Part shown: positions 8,405 through 17,212 of the stretch, piece after piece
Numbering within the stretch: position 1 is the stretch's first letter
Layout of the letters: each line of letters begins with the position of its first letter
Source of the DNA: Streptomyces cyaneus
GTDB lineage: Bacteria > Actinomycetota > Actinomycetes > Streptomycetales > Streptomycetaceae
Reading direction: 5' to 3'
Length of the DNA: 64,000 nucleotides
NCBI RefSeq assembly: GCF_004028635.1
Contig: NZ_RQJW01000003.1
Span: forward strand, 434,001-498,000
Notes under the pieces: model-generated
The model's database searches: none
Told to the model about the DNA's origin: nothing
What the model saw: only the letters and a program-made list of their open reading frames with translations
Position numbers and translations under genes: made by a program

Positions 8405-8758
8405 ATGCCCGGACTGCTGCTCCACTACGGCGCGTTGATGATGTGCGCCCATCCGCCCGGCCTCGTGACCATTCCCGCGCCGGTGCAGCAGCGCGTTCTG
8501 GTCGGCCCCCATCCCGTCGCCACCAGCGCCGACACGTTCCTGGTGGCGGGCTGCAGCTTCCCGGCCGCCACGCTCGGGGCGCCGCCCTGCACGAGCATCG
8601 TGTGGCTGCACACCTCCACGCGGGTCTTCGTGGGCGGGCTGCCCGTCCTGCTCCAGCCGAGCCCGCCGGTCAGCCCCGGCCCGGCGATGGGGGTCGGCAC
8701 GCCGCCGCCCAATCCCCCGCTGGTGCAGGCCATGCAGCTGCGGGTCCGGGGGATGTGA
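8405..8758 (+). CDS. PAAR-like spike tip protein
   Basis: A 117-residue protein placed directly after the spike gene, where PAAR proteins sit. It opens with MPGLLLHYGALMMCAHPPGLVTI and has VAGCSFPAATLGAPPCTSIVWLHTSTRVFVGGLPVLLQPS. The Cys and His residues are spaced like the metal-binding points of a PAAR cone, and short Gly/Pro turns separate the strands. The tip sharpens the spike and in other systems can carry effectors. No extra effector domain is fused here. The last 25 residues are Pro-rich. Confidence 0.75.
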   Translation: MPGLLLHYGALMMCAHPPGLVTIPAPVQQRVLVGPHPVATSADTFLVAGCSFPAATLGAPPCTSIVWLHTSTRVFVGGLPVLLQPSPPVSPGPAMGVGTPPPNPPLVQAMQLRVRGM

Positions 8759-8763
8759 GCGCC

Positions 8764-9126
8764 ATGGACGTCGCCTTCCCCTACCGCGTCGACGCCCGTG
8801 GCCGCACGGCGTCGGCCGCCTACGCCGACCACGTCCGGGACATGGTCGAGCTGGTCCTCTTCACCACCCCGGGCGAGCGGGTCAACCGGCCCGACTTCGG
8901 CTGCGGTCTGCTCGACCTGGTCTTCGCCGGAAGCAGCCCCGAACTCGCCGCGACCCTGGAGATGACCGCTCAGGCGGCCCTGCAGCGCTGGCTCGGCGAC
9001 CTTCTGACGGTCGATTCCCTCACCGTGACCGCGGAGGAGGCGACGCTCCATGTGCGGGTCGCCTATGTGCTGACGGCCACCGGGGAGAACCGCACCTTGA
9101 CCGTGAGCGGGGGGACCGGCTCATGA
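8764..9126 (+). CDS. Baseplate wedge protein, GPW/gp25 family
   Basis: A 120-residue protein with the gp25 hallmarks: VRDMVELVLFTTPGERVNRPDFGCGLLDLVFAG at residues 28-60, in which TTPGER and the RPDFGCGL turn are nearly invariant, and a final strand HVRVAYVLTATGENRTLTV. In tail-like machines gp25 forms the wedge core with the baseplate J proteins and serves as the platform on which sheath polymerises. The start ATG lies 5 bases after the previous stop, and the end overlaps the first baseplate J gene by 4 bases. Confidence 0.92.
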   Translation: MDVAFPYRVDARGRTASAAYADHVRDMVELVLFTTPGERVNRPDFGCGLLDLVFAGSSPELAATLEMTAQAALQRWLGDLLTVDSLTVTAEEATLHVRVAYVLTATGENRTLTVSGGTGS

Positions 9127-11870
9127 CCGTGGCGGACGGGCGCCGGAGCCGTCCGGCCGGCATCGAGGACGTATGGGCGCACCCGGACCGGCGCACGCTG
9201 ACGGTGACCTTCTCCGGGGTGCTGCCGCGGGGCGTGGACCGCACCCGGTTCGTGATCGAGGGCGGGCAGCGGGTCGTCGGCATTCGCGTGCTGCGGGTCG
9301 TTCCCGAGCGCGGCGAGGAGCCGGCTCCCGTCACGGAGGCCGGCGAGGAGCCGGCTACCGTCACGGAGGAGTCCGAGGGCGGTGCGCCTGCGAAGCGGTT
9401 CCGGTTGTTCCTGGACCGCCCCGGGGACGACTCCACCTACCGCCTGCGCGTCCTGGGGCGCGGCTTCCACGGCGCCCACGACCGGGCCGACTTCACCTTC
9501 CGCCGAACCGCCCGCCGGCCGCAGGACGCCCCCGCCCCGCCCCGGGCGCCGAGCCGCCCCGCACCCGCCATCGACTATCTGGCCAAGGACTACGCCAGTT
9601 TCCGCCGCCTCCTCCTGGAGCGGCTGTCCCTCACCCTGCCGCAGTGGACCGAGCGCCACGTCCCCGACCTCTGGGTCACCCTGGTGGAGCTGCTGGCCCA
9701 TGTCGCAGACCGGCTCAGCTACCAGCAGGACGCCGTGGCCACCGAGGCGTACCTCGACACCGCGCGGCTGCGCACTTCGGTGCGGCGGCACGCACGCCTC
9801 GTCGGCTATCCGATGCACGACGGCTGCGCGGCCCGCACCGTCGTGTGCGTGGAGACGGCCGCGCCGCGGTCGGTGCGGACCGACCATCTGGCGTTCGCCG
9901 CGCAGCCGGATGACGCACTGCGCCCGGTCAGCGACCCCGTGCTGTCCGTCGAGGACCTCGCCTCGGGGTCGCATCCCGTCTACCGGCCCCTGGAGCGGCG
10001 CAGGATGTGGCTGCGTCCGGAGCACAACGGCATCCCGCTGTGGGCGTGGGGTCAGGACACGTTCCACCTGCCCGTCGGCACCACGCGGGCCGCGCTGCTC
10101 GACGTGGAGCGTGCGCTGGACCTCAAGCCCGGTGACCTCCTCGTCCTGGAGGAGCTGCAGGCCCCCGACGGCGGCGCGCCCGACCCCGGCCATCGGCAGG
10201 CGGTCCGGCTCGCCCGTGCCGTCCGGGACTACGACGCCGACCACGGCACGCCGGTCGTGAAGATCGCCTGGGCCGAGGAGGACGCGCTCACCTTCCCGCT
10301 GTGGGTGGGCAACCCGCCCGGGCCCGACGGCCGCAAGAGCGCGACCGTGGTGGCCCGCGGCAACGCGCTCCTGGTCGAGCACGGTCTGGAGAACACCTGG
10401 CTGCCCGGCGGCGACACGGACGAGCTGATCGAGGTTCCGCAGACGGCCCGTCCCTTCAAGGCGGAGTTGCGCGGCACACCCGTCACCTGGTCCCCTCCCC
10501 ATCCCCGCCCGGCGGACCTGGCCGCGGCCCAGTCCCGGCACCTGCGCGGCCTCGCCGCCCGGGCCCGTGAACTGCTGCGCGACCTGCACCAGCAGGGCGA
10601 CATCGACGACGAGGGCCGGGACCTCCTGGAAACCCTGTTCGGCGTCTCCGGCGTCAGCGACCCCCGCCGGGCCGCCCGTCTGCTCTCCCGCTTCGAAGAC
10701 GTACTCGCCCCCCGGCTGCGCCGCCTGGAAACCCTCGCCCGCCGAGCCCGCTCCGGATACGTGCTCGACCCGGCCGAGGCCGACTGGGAGATCCGGCACA
10801 GTTGGGGTGCCCTGGCCGCAGAGGGCCTGCGCCCGGACAACCCGGCCCTGCACGGCCCCGCGAGCACGGCCCTGCGTCCCGATCCGCGCGAGGCGCTTCC
10901 CGCGGTACGCCTGGTGGAGGCGGAGGGTGCCCGGGCCCGGTGGGAGCCGCGCCGGGACCTGCTGGAGAGCGGCCCGCGCGACCGGCATGTGGTCGGCGAG
11001 ACCGACGACGAGGGTGTGCTCACCCTGCGGTTCGGCGACGACCGCTGCGGCCGGGCGCCCCGCCCCGGCAGCACGCTGCGCGCCGTCTACCGCGTGGGCA
11101 ACGGCAGTGCGGGCAACGCGGGCAGCGAGGCCGTCAACCGGATCGCCCACCGCGACGGGGGCCTCGCGGGCCTGGTCACGCGGGTGCGCAACCCGGTGCC
11201 TGCGACCGGCGGCACCGATCCGGAGCCGGTGGCCGAGGTGCGGCTGGCCGCGCCCCGCGCCCCCTTCCGCACACTGCTGCGCGCCGTCACCGCCGAGGAC
11301 TACGCCACGCTCGCCGAAGGCCGCCCCGGTGTGCAGCGCGCCGCCGCGGCGCTGCGCTGGACCGGCAGTTGGTACGAGGCCGACGTGGCCGTCGATCCGG
11401 CGGGCGGCGCCGTGCCCTCGCCGGAGCTGCTGGAGGACGTACGTGCCGCACTGCGCCGCTACCGGCGCATCGGCCACGAGGTCGTCACCCACCCCGCGCA
11501 GCTGGTGCCGCTCGATGTGGCGCTGTACGTCCTGGTCGACCCGCACCACGTCACCGCCGAGGTACGGCAGGCGCTCCAGCTCCGCCTCCTGCCGGGGGAG
11601 GCGGGGTTCTTCGACCCGGCGGCGCTGACCTTCGGCACCCCGGTGCGGGCCAGTGCCCTGGTGGCCGTCTGCATGGCGGTGCCCGGGGTGCGGCACGCCG
11701 AAGTCACCCGGCTGCGCAGGCTCCACGCGCCCGGGCCCGAGGCCGACGGCCCGGACGTGCCGCCCTCCGGGGAGCTGCGGCTGCGCCCGCTGGAGGTCCC
11801 GCGGCTCGACGGCGATGTCACGCGCCCGGAGAACGGGCAACTGGTGCTGCGGCTGCGAGGAGGACGATGA
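9123..11870 (+). CDS. Baseplate J-like wedge protein (first of two)
   Basis: A 915-residue putative baseplate assembly protein. The N-terminal 130 residues form a beta domain with an EEPAPVTEAGEEPATVTEES repeat. The conserved core begins near residue 150 with IDYLAKDYASFRRLLLERLSLTLPQW, then DLWVTLVELLAHVADRLSYQQDAVATEAYLDTARLRTSVRRHARLVGYP, the signature of the family. The C-terminal third has the gpJ-type part (AVYRVGNGSAGNAGSEAVNRI, then APRAPFRTLLRAVTAEDYATLAEGRPGVQRAAA). Wedge heterodimers of this protein and the next would form the baseplate ring that triggers contraction. The following gene overlaps by 4 bases. Confidence 0.9.
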   Translation: MTVADGRRSRPAGIEDVWAHPDRRTLTVTFSGVLPRGVDRTRFVIEGGQRVVGIRVLRVVPERGEEPAPVTEAGEEPATVTEESEGGAPAKRFRLFLDRPGDDSTYRLRVLGRGFHGAHDRADFTFRRTARRPQDAPAPPRAPSRPAPAIDYLAKDYASFRRLLLERLSLTLPQWTERHVPDLWVTLVELLAHVADRLSYQQDAVATEAYLDTARLRTSVRRHARLVGYPMHDGCAARTVVCVETAAPRSVRTDHLAFAAQPDDALRPVSDPVLSVEDLASGSHPVYRPLERRRMWLRPEHNGIPLWAWGQDTFHLPVGTTRAALLDVERALDLKPGDLLVLEELQAPDGGAPDPGHRQAVRLARAVRDYDADHGTPVVKIAWAEEDALTFPLWVGNPPGPDGRKSATVVARGNALLVEHGLENTWLPGGDTDELIEVPQTARPFKAELRGTPVTWSPPHPRPADLAAAQSRHLRGLAARARELLRDLHQQGDIDDEGRDLLETLFGVSGVSDPRRAARLLSRFEDVLAPRLRRLETLARRARSGYVLDPAEADWEIRHSWGALAAEGLRPDNPALHGPASTALRPDPREALPAVRLVEAEGARARWEPRRDLLESGPRDRHVVGETDDEGVLTLRFGDDRCGRAPRPGSTLRAVYRVGNGSAGNAGSEAVNRIAHRDGGLAGLVTRVRNPVPATGGTDPEPVAEVRLAAPRAPFRTLLRAVTAEDYATLAEGRPGVQRAAAALRWTGSWYEADVAVDPAGGAVPSPELLEDVRAALRRYRRIGHEVVTHPAQLVPLDVALYVLVDPHHVTAEVRQALQLRLLPGEAGFFDPAALTFGTPVRASALVAVCMAVPGVRHAEVTRLRRLHAPGPEADGPDVPPSGELRLRPLEVPRLDGDVTRPENGQLVLRLRGGR

Positions 11871-14800
11871 CCGCCCCGGAGCCCCCCTCGACGCGGGTGT
11901 GGAACCGCCCCGGGCTGCCCGCGCTGTCGTATCGCGTCGGGACGTATCAGCAGTTCCTGGACGCGATGTCGGCCCGGCTTCCGTCGGCCGGGGACAAGCC
12001 GCCCGGCCCGGCCGGGGAGGAGCCTCCCCTGGCCGCGCTCACGGCCCGGGAACCCGACGACGCCTCGATCGCCCTGCTCGACGCATGGGCCGTGGTCGCC
12101 GATGTGCTGACCTTCTATCAGGAGCGCATCGCCAACGAGGGGTTCCTGCGCACCGCGACGGAGCAGGAGTCCCTGGTCCGGCTGGGGCGGCTGGTCGGGC
12201 ACCGGCCGTGCCCCGCGCTGGCGGCCGCCACCCACCTCGCCTACACGCTGGACACCGGCACCTGCTGTGTCGTTCCGGCCGGCTCGCAGGTGCGCAGCGA
12301 ACCGGAGCCCGGTGGGCTGCCGCTGGTCTTCGAGACCGCCAAGGACCTCACCGCGCGGGCCGACTGGAACCGGCTGCCCGTCCGCACCACCCGGCCGGCC
12401 GGCCTCGCGGCCGGGCTCGCCGTCACCACCGCGTCCGTCGACGTCGAAGGTGTCCAGCCCGCCCTGCGGCCCGGTGACCGTCTGCTGTTCACGTATCCGG
12501 ACGCCCGGCTGAACGTGACCCGGGTGGTGGGGGACGTGGAACCGGACCCCGCGCGAGGGCGGACCGCCGTACGGCTGCGGGTGCCGGACGCGACACGGCA
12601 GTTGGACAGCGCGGTGGACGCGCTCCAGGAGGATGTGGAGGAAACCGCCCGTCGGGCGCCCTCGCGCGGCCCCTTCGAGGAGCTGCTGGCGCTGCTGCGG
12701 GAGGTGCGCGACCGCGCCGAGGAGCTGCGCGACCCGGACACCTTCGCGGCCCGGCTCGACCGCAGGCTGGGCCGGCTGCGCGAGCGGCTCGCCGACCTCG
12801 GCGGGGGCGACGACGCCGACGCGCTGGCCGAGCGGGCCGCCGTCCGGCTCGCGACGGTGCGGCACGCCGTGAGCCGGATGACCGAGGAGCCCACGCGGCC
12901 CACGTCGGCCGACGCGCAGGCGCTGCTGCGCGACCTCGGCAGTCCCGGCCGCCCGGTGCTGCACGCCGTGGACCCGCTGCTGCGGGCGCTCGACCGGAGC
13001 GAGCCCCCGCCGCGCACCCCGCCCGCCGTCGCCGATGCCCTGGGCGCCGGCTCCGACGGCCTGCCCCGCCTGCTGGCGGGCAACCGGCCAGGCCTCACCG
13101 CGTCCCTGTACGAGGCGCTGACCGCCGTATCCGTCCCGGCCGCCGCCCGGCCGGGTGTGCAGCGCTTCCGGATCACCGCAGTCCCCCTCGGTGCCTCCGT
13201 CCCGGACGACGACCGGGTGAGACGGCTGCTGCGCGCCGCCGTACGGTCACGGCCGGACGGCACCGCCCCCCTCGCGGCGGACGTCCTGCTGCTGGACGCG
13301 GTGCACGAGGAGATCGAGCCGGGCAGTTGGATCGCGGTGCGCGTGGTGGGCCGTCCGCGCACCCGTGTCCTGCGGGTCACCGAGGTCGGCCAACTGTCGG
13401 TGGCGAACGGGCAGGACGCCGTGCGGGTGACGCGGTTGCGGCTGGCCGGGGCGTGGACCGAGGACTGCGACGACATCGCCGCCCGGCGCGCGACCACCGT
13501 GTGGGCCGCGGGTGAGCCACTGGTCCTCGCCGCCCCGCCCGATCCGAGCGATGTGAAGGGCGACGCCCTCACGCTGGACGGCACCTTCGAGGGGCTCGCC
13601 CCCGGACGGCTGCTCATCGTCTCCGGGGAACGCACGGACGTCGTTCCCGGCGCCGGCACGGGCGTGCCGGGCTGCGAACTCGCCGTTCTCGCGGGCGTGC
13701 GCCACGCCTTCGACGACCGGCTGTGCACGACGCTGCAGCTGACCGCTCCGCTCGCCCACCGCTACCGGCGGGACACGGTCGTCGTACACGGCAATGTCGT
13801 CCCGGCCACCGCGGGCGAGACGGTGACGGAGATCCTCGGCAGCGGTGACTCCGGCCGGGCGGGCCAGGTGCTGCCGCTGCGGCAGGGCCCGCTGGTGTGG
13901 CTGCCGTCGGCGACCGCCCAGGGCGGCGAGGAGGCGCTGACCGTCCGGGTCGACGACGTGGCGTGGCGGCGCACCGTCGATCTGGGCGAGGCGGGCCCGA
14001 CCGCCCAGGTCTTCCAACTGCGCCCGGGCCCGGACGGCAGGGCCGCCGTGGAGTTCGGCGACGGCCTGCGCGGCGCCCGGCTGCCCTCGGGCACCGAGAA
14101 CGTCACCGCCCGCTACCGCGTCGGGGGCGGGCGGGCCGGCAATGTCGCGGCCGGGCGGATCAGCCAGGTGGTGAGCCGGCCGCTCGGCGTCAGCGGCGTC
14201 ACCAACCCGCTGCCCGCGACCGGCGGGGCCGACGCCGACGGGCCGGCACAGCTGCGCCGGGCGATCCCGCTGCGGCTGGCCGCCTTCGACCGGCTGGTGT
14301 CGGTGCGCGACTACCAGTCCTTCGCGCGGGCCTTCGCGGGCGTCGACAAGGCCGTTGCCCAGCGCTGCACGGACGGCGGCCGTCCCGTCCTGCACGTCAC
14401 CGTCGCGGCCCGCGACGACACCCCGCTGGACGCCTCCTCCTCGCTGCTCGCCGGACTGCGCACGGCACTGCGGCGCTACGGCGACCCCCGGCTGCCCGTG
14501 CGGGTCGAGCCCTGCGAGCGCGTCCGGCTGGTGCTGGTGCTCGGCGTGCGTACGGCCCCCGGTCATCTGCCTGACAAGGTCGAACGGCGGGTCCGTGAGG
14601 CGCTGGCCGCCCGACTGGGGTTCGCGGAGGCGCACTTGGCCCGGCCGGTGTACTTGAGCGCCGTCGTCGCCGCCGCGCACGGGGTCACCGGCGTCGACTT
14701 CGTGGACGTGGACGCTTTCGGCGGCATCCCGGAGGGCGCCGACCCGGCCGAAGTGGTCCGGTTCGTCACGCATCCCTCCGTCGACTCCTGCGTGCCCGCC

Positions 14801-15025
14801 CTGTCCGCCGGGCCGCGCGCGGTGCGCGACCTCTCCCCCGTCGGCGGCCCGCAGGATCCGGCCGCCGTCGTCGACGCCGCGCAGGCCCCCACGGTGCTCC
14901 TCGACCGCCGGACCGCACCGGGTCGGCCCGAGCGGCGGCCCCCGCGACTGGTGCTGCGCCCCGCCCAACTCGTCCTGCTGGACCCGGCCGTCCCGGGGAC
15001 CCTGATCCTGCGGAGGATTCCATGA
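11867..15025 (+). CDS. Baseplate J-like wedge protein (second, large)
   Basis: A 1052-residue paralogue of the preceding gene product. The N-terminal core reads LAALTAREPDDASIALLDAWAVVADVLTFYQERIANEGFLRTATEQESLVRLGRLVGHRP. A long Arg/Ala-rich, probably coiled helical insertion lies around residues 250-340 (EELLALLREVRDRAEELRDPD). A gpJ-type module follows in the last third (VEFGDGLRGARLPSGTENVTARYRVGGGRAGNVAAGRI, then RAIPLRLAAFDRLVSVRDYQSFARAFAGVDKAVA). The start has AGGAGGACG before ATG. Two baseplate J-like genes in tandem are normal for Afp11/Afp12-type CIS. The helical insertion could extend from the rim of the baseplate; this is inference. Confidence 0.9.
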   Translation: MTAPEPPSTRVWNRPGLPALSYRVGTYQQFLDAMSARLPSAGDKPPGPAGEEPPLAALTAREPDDASIALLDAWAVVADVLTFYQERIANEGFLRTATEQESLVRLGRLVGHRPCPALAAATHLAYTLDTGTCCVVPAGSQVRSEPEPGGLPLVFETAKDLTARADWNRLPVRTTRPAGLAAGLAVTTASVDVEGVQPALRPGDRLLFTYPDARLNVTRVVGDVEPDPARGRTAVRLRVPDATRQLDSAVDALQEDVEETARRAPSRGPFEELLALLREVRDRAEELRDPDTFAARLDRRLGRLRERLADLGGGDDADALAERAAVRLATVRHAVSRMTEEPTRPTSADAQALLRDLGSPGRPVLHAVDPLLRALDRSEPPPRTPPAVADALGAGSDGLPRLLAGNRPGLTASLYEALTAVSVPAAARPGVQRFRITAVPLGASVPDDDRVRRLLRAAVRSRPDGTAPLAADVLLLDAVHEEIEPGSWIAVRVVGRPRTRVLRVTEVGQLSVANGQDAVRVTRLRLAGAWTEDCDDIAARRATTVWAAGEPLVLAAPPDPSDVKGDALTLDGTFEGLAPGRLLIVSGERTDVVPGAGTGVPGCELAVLAGVRHAFDDRLCTTLQLTAPLAHRYRRDTVVVHGNVVPATAGETVTEILGSGDSGRAGQVLPLRQGPLVWLPSATAQGGEEALTVRVDDVAWRRTVDLGEAGPTAQVFQLRPGPDGRAAVEFGDGLRGARLPSGTENVTARYRVGGGRAGNVAAGRISQVVSRPLGVSGVTNPLPATGGADADGPAQLRRAIPLRLAAFDRLVSVRDYQSFARAFAGVDKAVAQRCTDGGRPVLHVTVAARDDTPLDASSSLLAGLRTALRRYGDPRLPVRVEPCERVRLVLVLGVRTAPGHLPDKVERRVREALAARLGFAEAHLARPVYLSAVVAAAHGVTGVDFVDVDAFGGIPEGADPAEVVRFVTHPSVDSCVPALSAGPRAVRDLSPVGGPQDPAAVVDAAQAPTVLLDRRTAPGRPERRPPRLVLRPAQLVLLDPAVPGTLILRRIP

Positions 15026-17139
15026 CCCCGGACGAGCTGTATGACCTGCTGCCCGCCGTGCACCGCAGACGCGACGCGCAACAGGGCGGCCCGCTGCGCG
15101 CACTGCTGACGGTTGTCGCCGAGCAGGCGGCCGTGGTCCAGGAGGACATCGAGGGGCTCTACGACAACTGGTTCATCGAGACCTGCGACGACTGGGTGGT
15201 TCCCTACCTCGGGGATCTCGTCGGGTACGAGATGCTGCCCCGCATCGCCGCCGCCCTGTCGGACGACACCTCCCGGGCCACCGGGCTGCCGGCCGCCGCC
15301 GTGCCCCGCAGGGACGTCGCCGACACGGTCACGCACCGGCGCCGCAAGGGCACCCTGGCGCTGCTGGAGGACCTGGCGTCCGGCGTGGCCGGCTGGCCGG
15401 CCCGGGTCGTCGAGTACCACCGGCTGCTCTGTGTCACCCAGCCGGTGCGCCGCTACTCCACCGACGGCCGCGACGCCCGCCGCAGGTCGGCACGCGGTGC
15501 GCTGGTCGACGTACGCCGCGCCGGGGCACTGGACCGCCTCGGCGGCCCGTTCGACGACTGCGCCCGCACCGTGGAGGTGCCGCGCGCCGGTTCCGCCCGC
15601 CGCCCCGGCCGCTACGGGGTCCGGTCCGTCGGCCTGCACCTGTGGCGGCTGCGCACGTACTCCGTGACACGAGCCCCCGCGTACTGCCTGGATCGCGACC
15701 GGGCCTGCTACACCTTCAACGTGCTCGCCATCGACACACCCCTGTACACCGCCCCGGTGCCCGAGCCGTCGAGCGGTCATGTCGCCGACGAGACGAACGT
15801 GCCGGAGCCCATCGGCCGCAGGGCCCTGGCCGAGCGGCTCCACGACTACTACGGGCCCGGCAAGAGCCTGTGCGTGTGGACCGGTCCGGATCCGGACGGC
15901 GACGCCGTGCCGCCCGACCGGATCGTCGCCGCCGATCTGTCCGACTGGCGCTACCGCCCCGCCCGTGGGCAGGTCGCCGTCGACCCCGTGCTCGGCCGGC
16001 TCGCGCTGCCGCCGGGCACGGCTCCCGCCCATGGCGTCCGGGTGACGTACCACCACGCGTTCTCCGGTGACCTCGGCGGCGGCGAGTACCCGCGCCCCGA
16101 GCCCGCGACGACCGACGCGCCGGAGCGTTTCCGGGTGGGCCCCGGCGAGGACCATGCGAGCATCGCCGACGCGCTCGACCGCTGGCGCGCGGGGAAGCGG
16201 GCGCACGGCGGCAAGACGGAGGTGATCGTGGAGATCACCGCCAACGAGGTGTACGAGGACCTGACCGACATCCGCCTCGACCCTGGCGACCGGCTCACCC
16301 TGCGCGCCGCGGACGGGGTGCGGCCCGTCGTCCGGCTGAGGGGACGGCACGGCGGCGACCGTCAGCGCGCCCTGACCATCACGGGTGCCGGCAGGCCGAC
16401 GGCGCGGATCGTCCTCGACGGTCTGCTGGTGACCGGCGGCAGCGTGCGAGTGCGGGGCGGGGTGGAGCGTCTCGTCGTGCGGCACTGCACGTTCGTACCG
16501 GGCTGGGTGCTGGAGGCGCGCGGCACGCCGCTGGCGCCGGGTGCGCCCGGGCTGGACATCGCCGACACTCCGGTGCGCACCGAGATCCACCACAGCATCG
16601 TCGGCGCCCTCTCGGTCGACGGCGGCGAGGAGAACCGCGTCGAGCTCTACGACAGCGTGGTGGACGCCACCGGGTCCGAGGCGACGGCGATCGGCGCGCC
16701 GGACGGCGGCCCCGCCGGCATCCTCCTCACCGCCCGCCGCACCACCGTCCTCGGAGCCGTGCACGCCCGGGCGGTCGACGTGCTGGAGGACTGCCTGCTG
16801 GCCGGCAAGGTGTCCGTCGAGCGGCGCGACCAGGGCTCCCTGCGCTTTTGCTGGCTGCCCGAACACTCCCGGACCCCGCCCCGCTTCCACTGCGAACCCG
16901 ACCACTCCGGGGATCCGGACCGGGTGAGGTTGCGCTTCGCCGCCACCCGGTACGGCTCGCCCGACTACGTGCGGCTCGCCGACGACTGCACCGACGCCAT
17001 CCGCCGCGGCGGCGCCAACGGCTGCGAGCCCGGCGCACTGCACCACCTCTTCCAGCCGCTGCGCGAGGACAACCTCCGCACCCGGCTGGAGGAGTACACC
17101 CCCGCCGGATGCGACACGGGGCTCTTCTTCGTCACCTGA
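15022..17139 (+). CDS. Phage tail gpI-like baseplate protein with beta-helix-like C-terminus
   Basis: A 705-residue protein. The first 200 residues match the phage tail/P2 gpI-like family of CIS loci: MTPDELYDLLPAVHRRRDAQQGGPLRALLTVVAEQ, then DNWFIETCDDWVVPYLGDLVGYE and a conserved RRRKGTLALLEDLASGVAGWPARVVEYHRLL. After a linker, residues 370-600 repeat short strands separated by Gly turns (RIVLDGLLVTGGSVRVRGGVERLVVRHCTFVPGW), which looks like a right-handed parallel beta-helix as in carbohydrate-binding tail proteins. The gpI part would join wedge to periphery. The beta-helix is the nearest thing to a receptor- or membrane-contacting element in this cluster, but no true fibre is fused. Confidence 0.83.
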   Translation: MTPDELYDLLPAVHRRRDAQQGGPLRALLTVVAEQAAVVQEDIEGLYDNWFIETCDDWVVPYLGDLVGYEMLPRIAAALSDDTSRATGLPAAAVPRRDVADTVTHRRRKGTLALLEDLASGVAGWPARVVEYHRLLCVTQPVRRYSTDGRDARRRSARGALVDVRRAGALDRLGGPFDDCARTVEVPRAGSARRPGRYGVRSVGLHLWRLRTYSVTRAPAYCLDRDRACYTFNVLAIDTPLYTAPVPEPSSGHVADETNVPEPIGRRALAERLHDYYGPGKSLCVWTGPDPDGDAVPPDRIVAADLSDWRYRPARGQVAVDPVLGRLALPPGTAPAHGVRVTYHHAFSGDLGGGEYPRPEPATTDAPERFRVGPGEDHASIADALDRWRAGKRAHGGKTEVIVEITANEVYEDLTDIRLDPGDRLTLRAADGVRPVVRLRGRHGGDRQRALTITGAGRPTARIVLDGLLVTGGSVRVRGGVERLVVRHCTFVPGWVLEARGTPLAPGAPGLDIADTPVRTEIHHSIVGALSVDGGEENRVELYDSVVDATGSEATAIGAPDGGPAGILLTARRTTVLGAVHARAVDVLEDCLLAGKVSVERRDQGSLRFCWLPEHSRTPPRFHCEPDHSGDPDRVRLRFAATRYGSPDYVRLADDCTDAIRRGGANGCEPGALHHLFQPLREDNLRTRLEEYTPAGCDTGLFFVT

Positions 17140-17212
17140 GCCCACTGCAACGACCCCCGGCCGCTGTCCCCCCCCACCTCCCAACCCCCCTCGGCCCAGG
17201 CAGGAAGCACCC

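Noticed and set aside
9063..11840. A 925-codon open frame on the minus strand opposite the first baseplate J gene.
   Set aside because: It mirrors the codon pattern of the real gene; the plus-strand protein has clear family motifs and the minus one has none.
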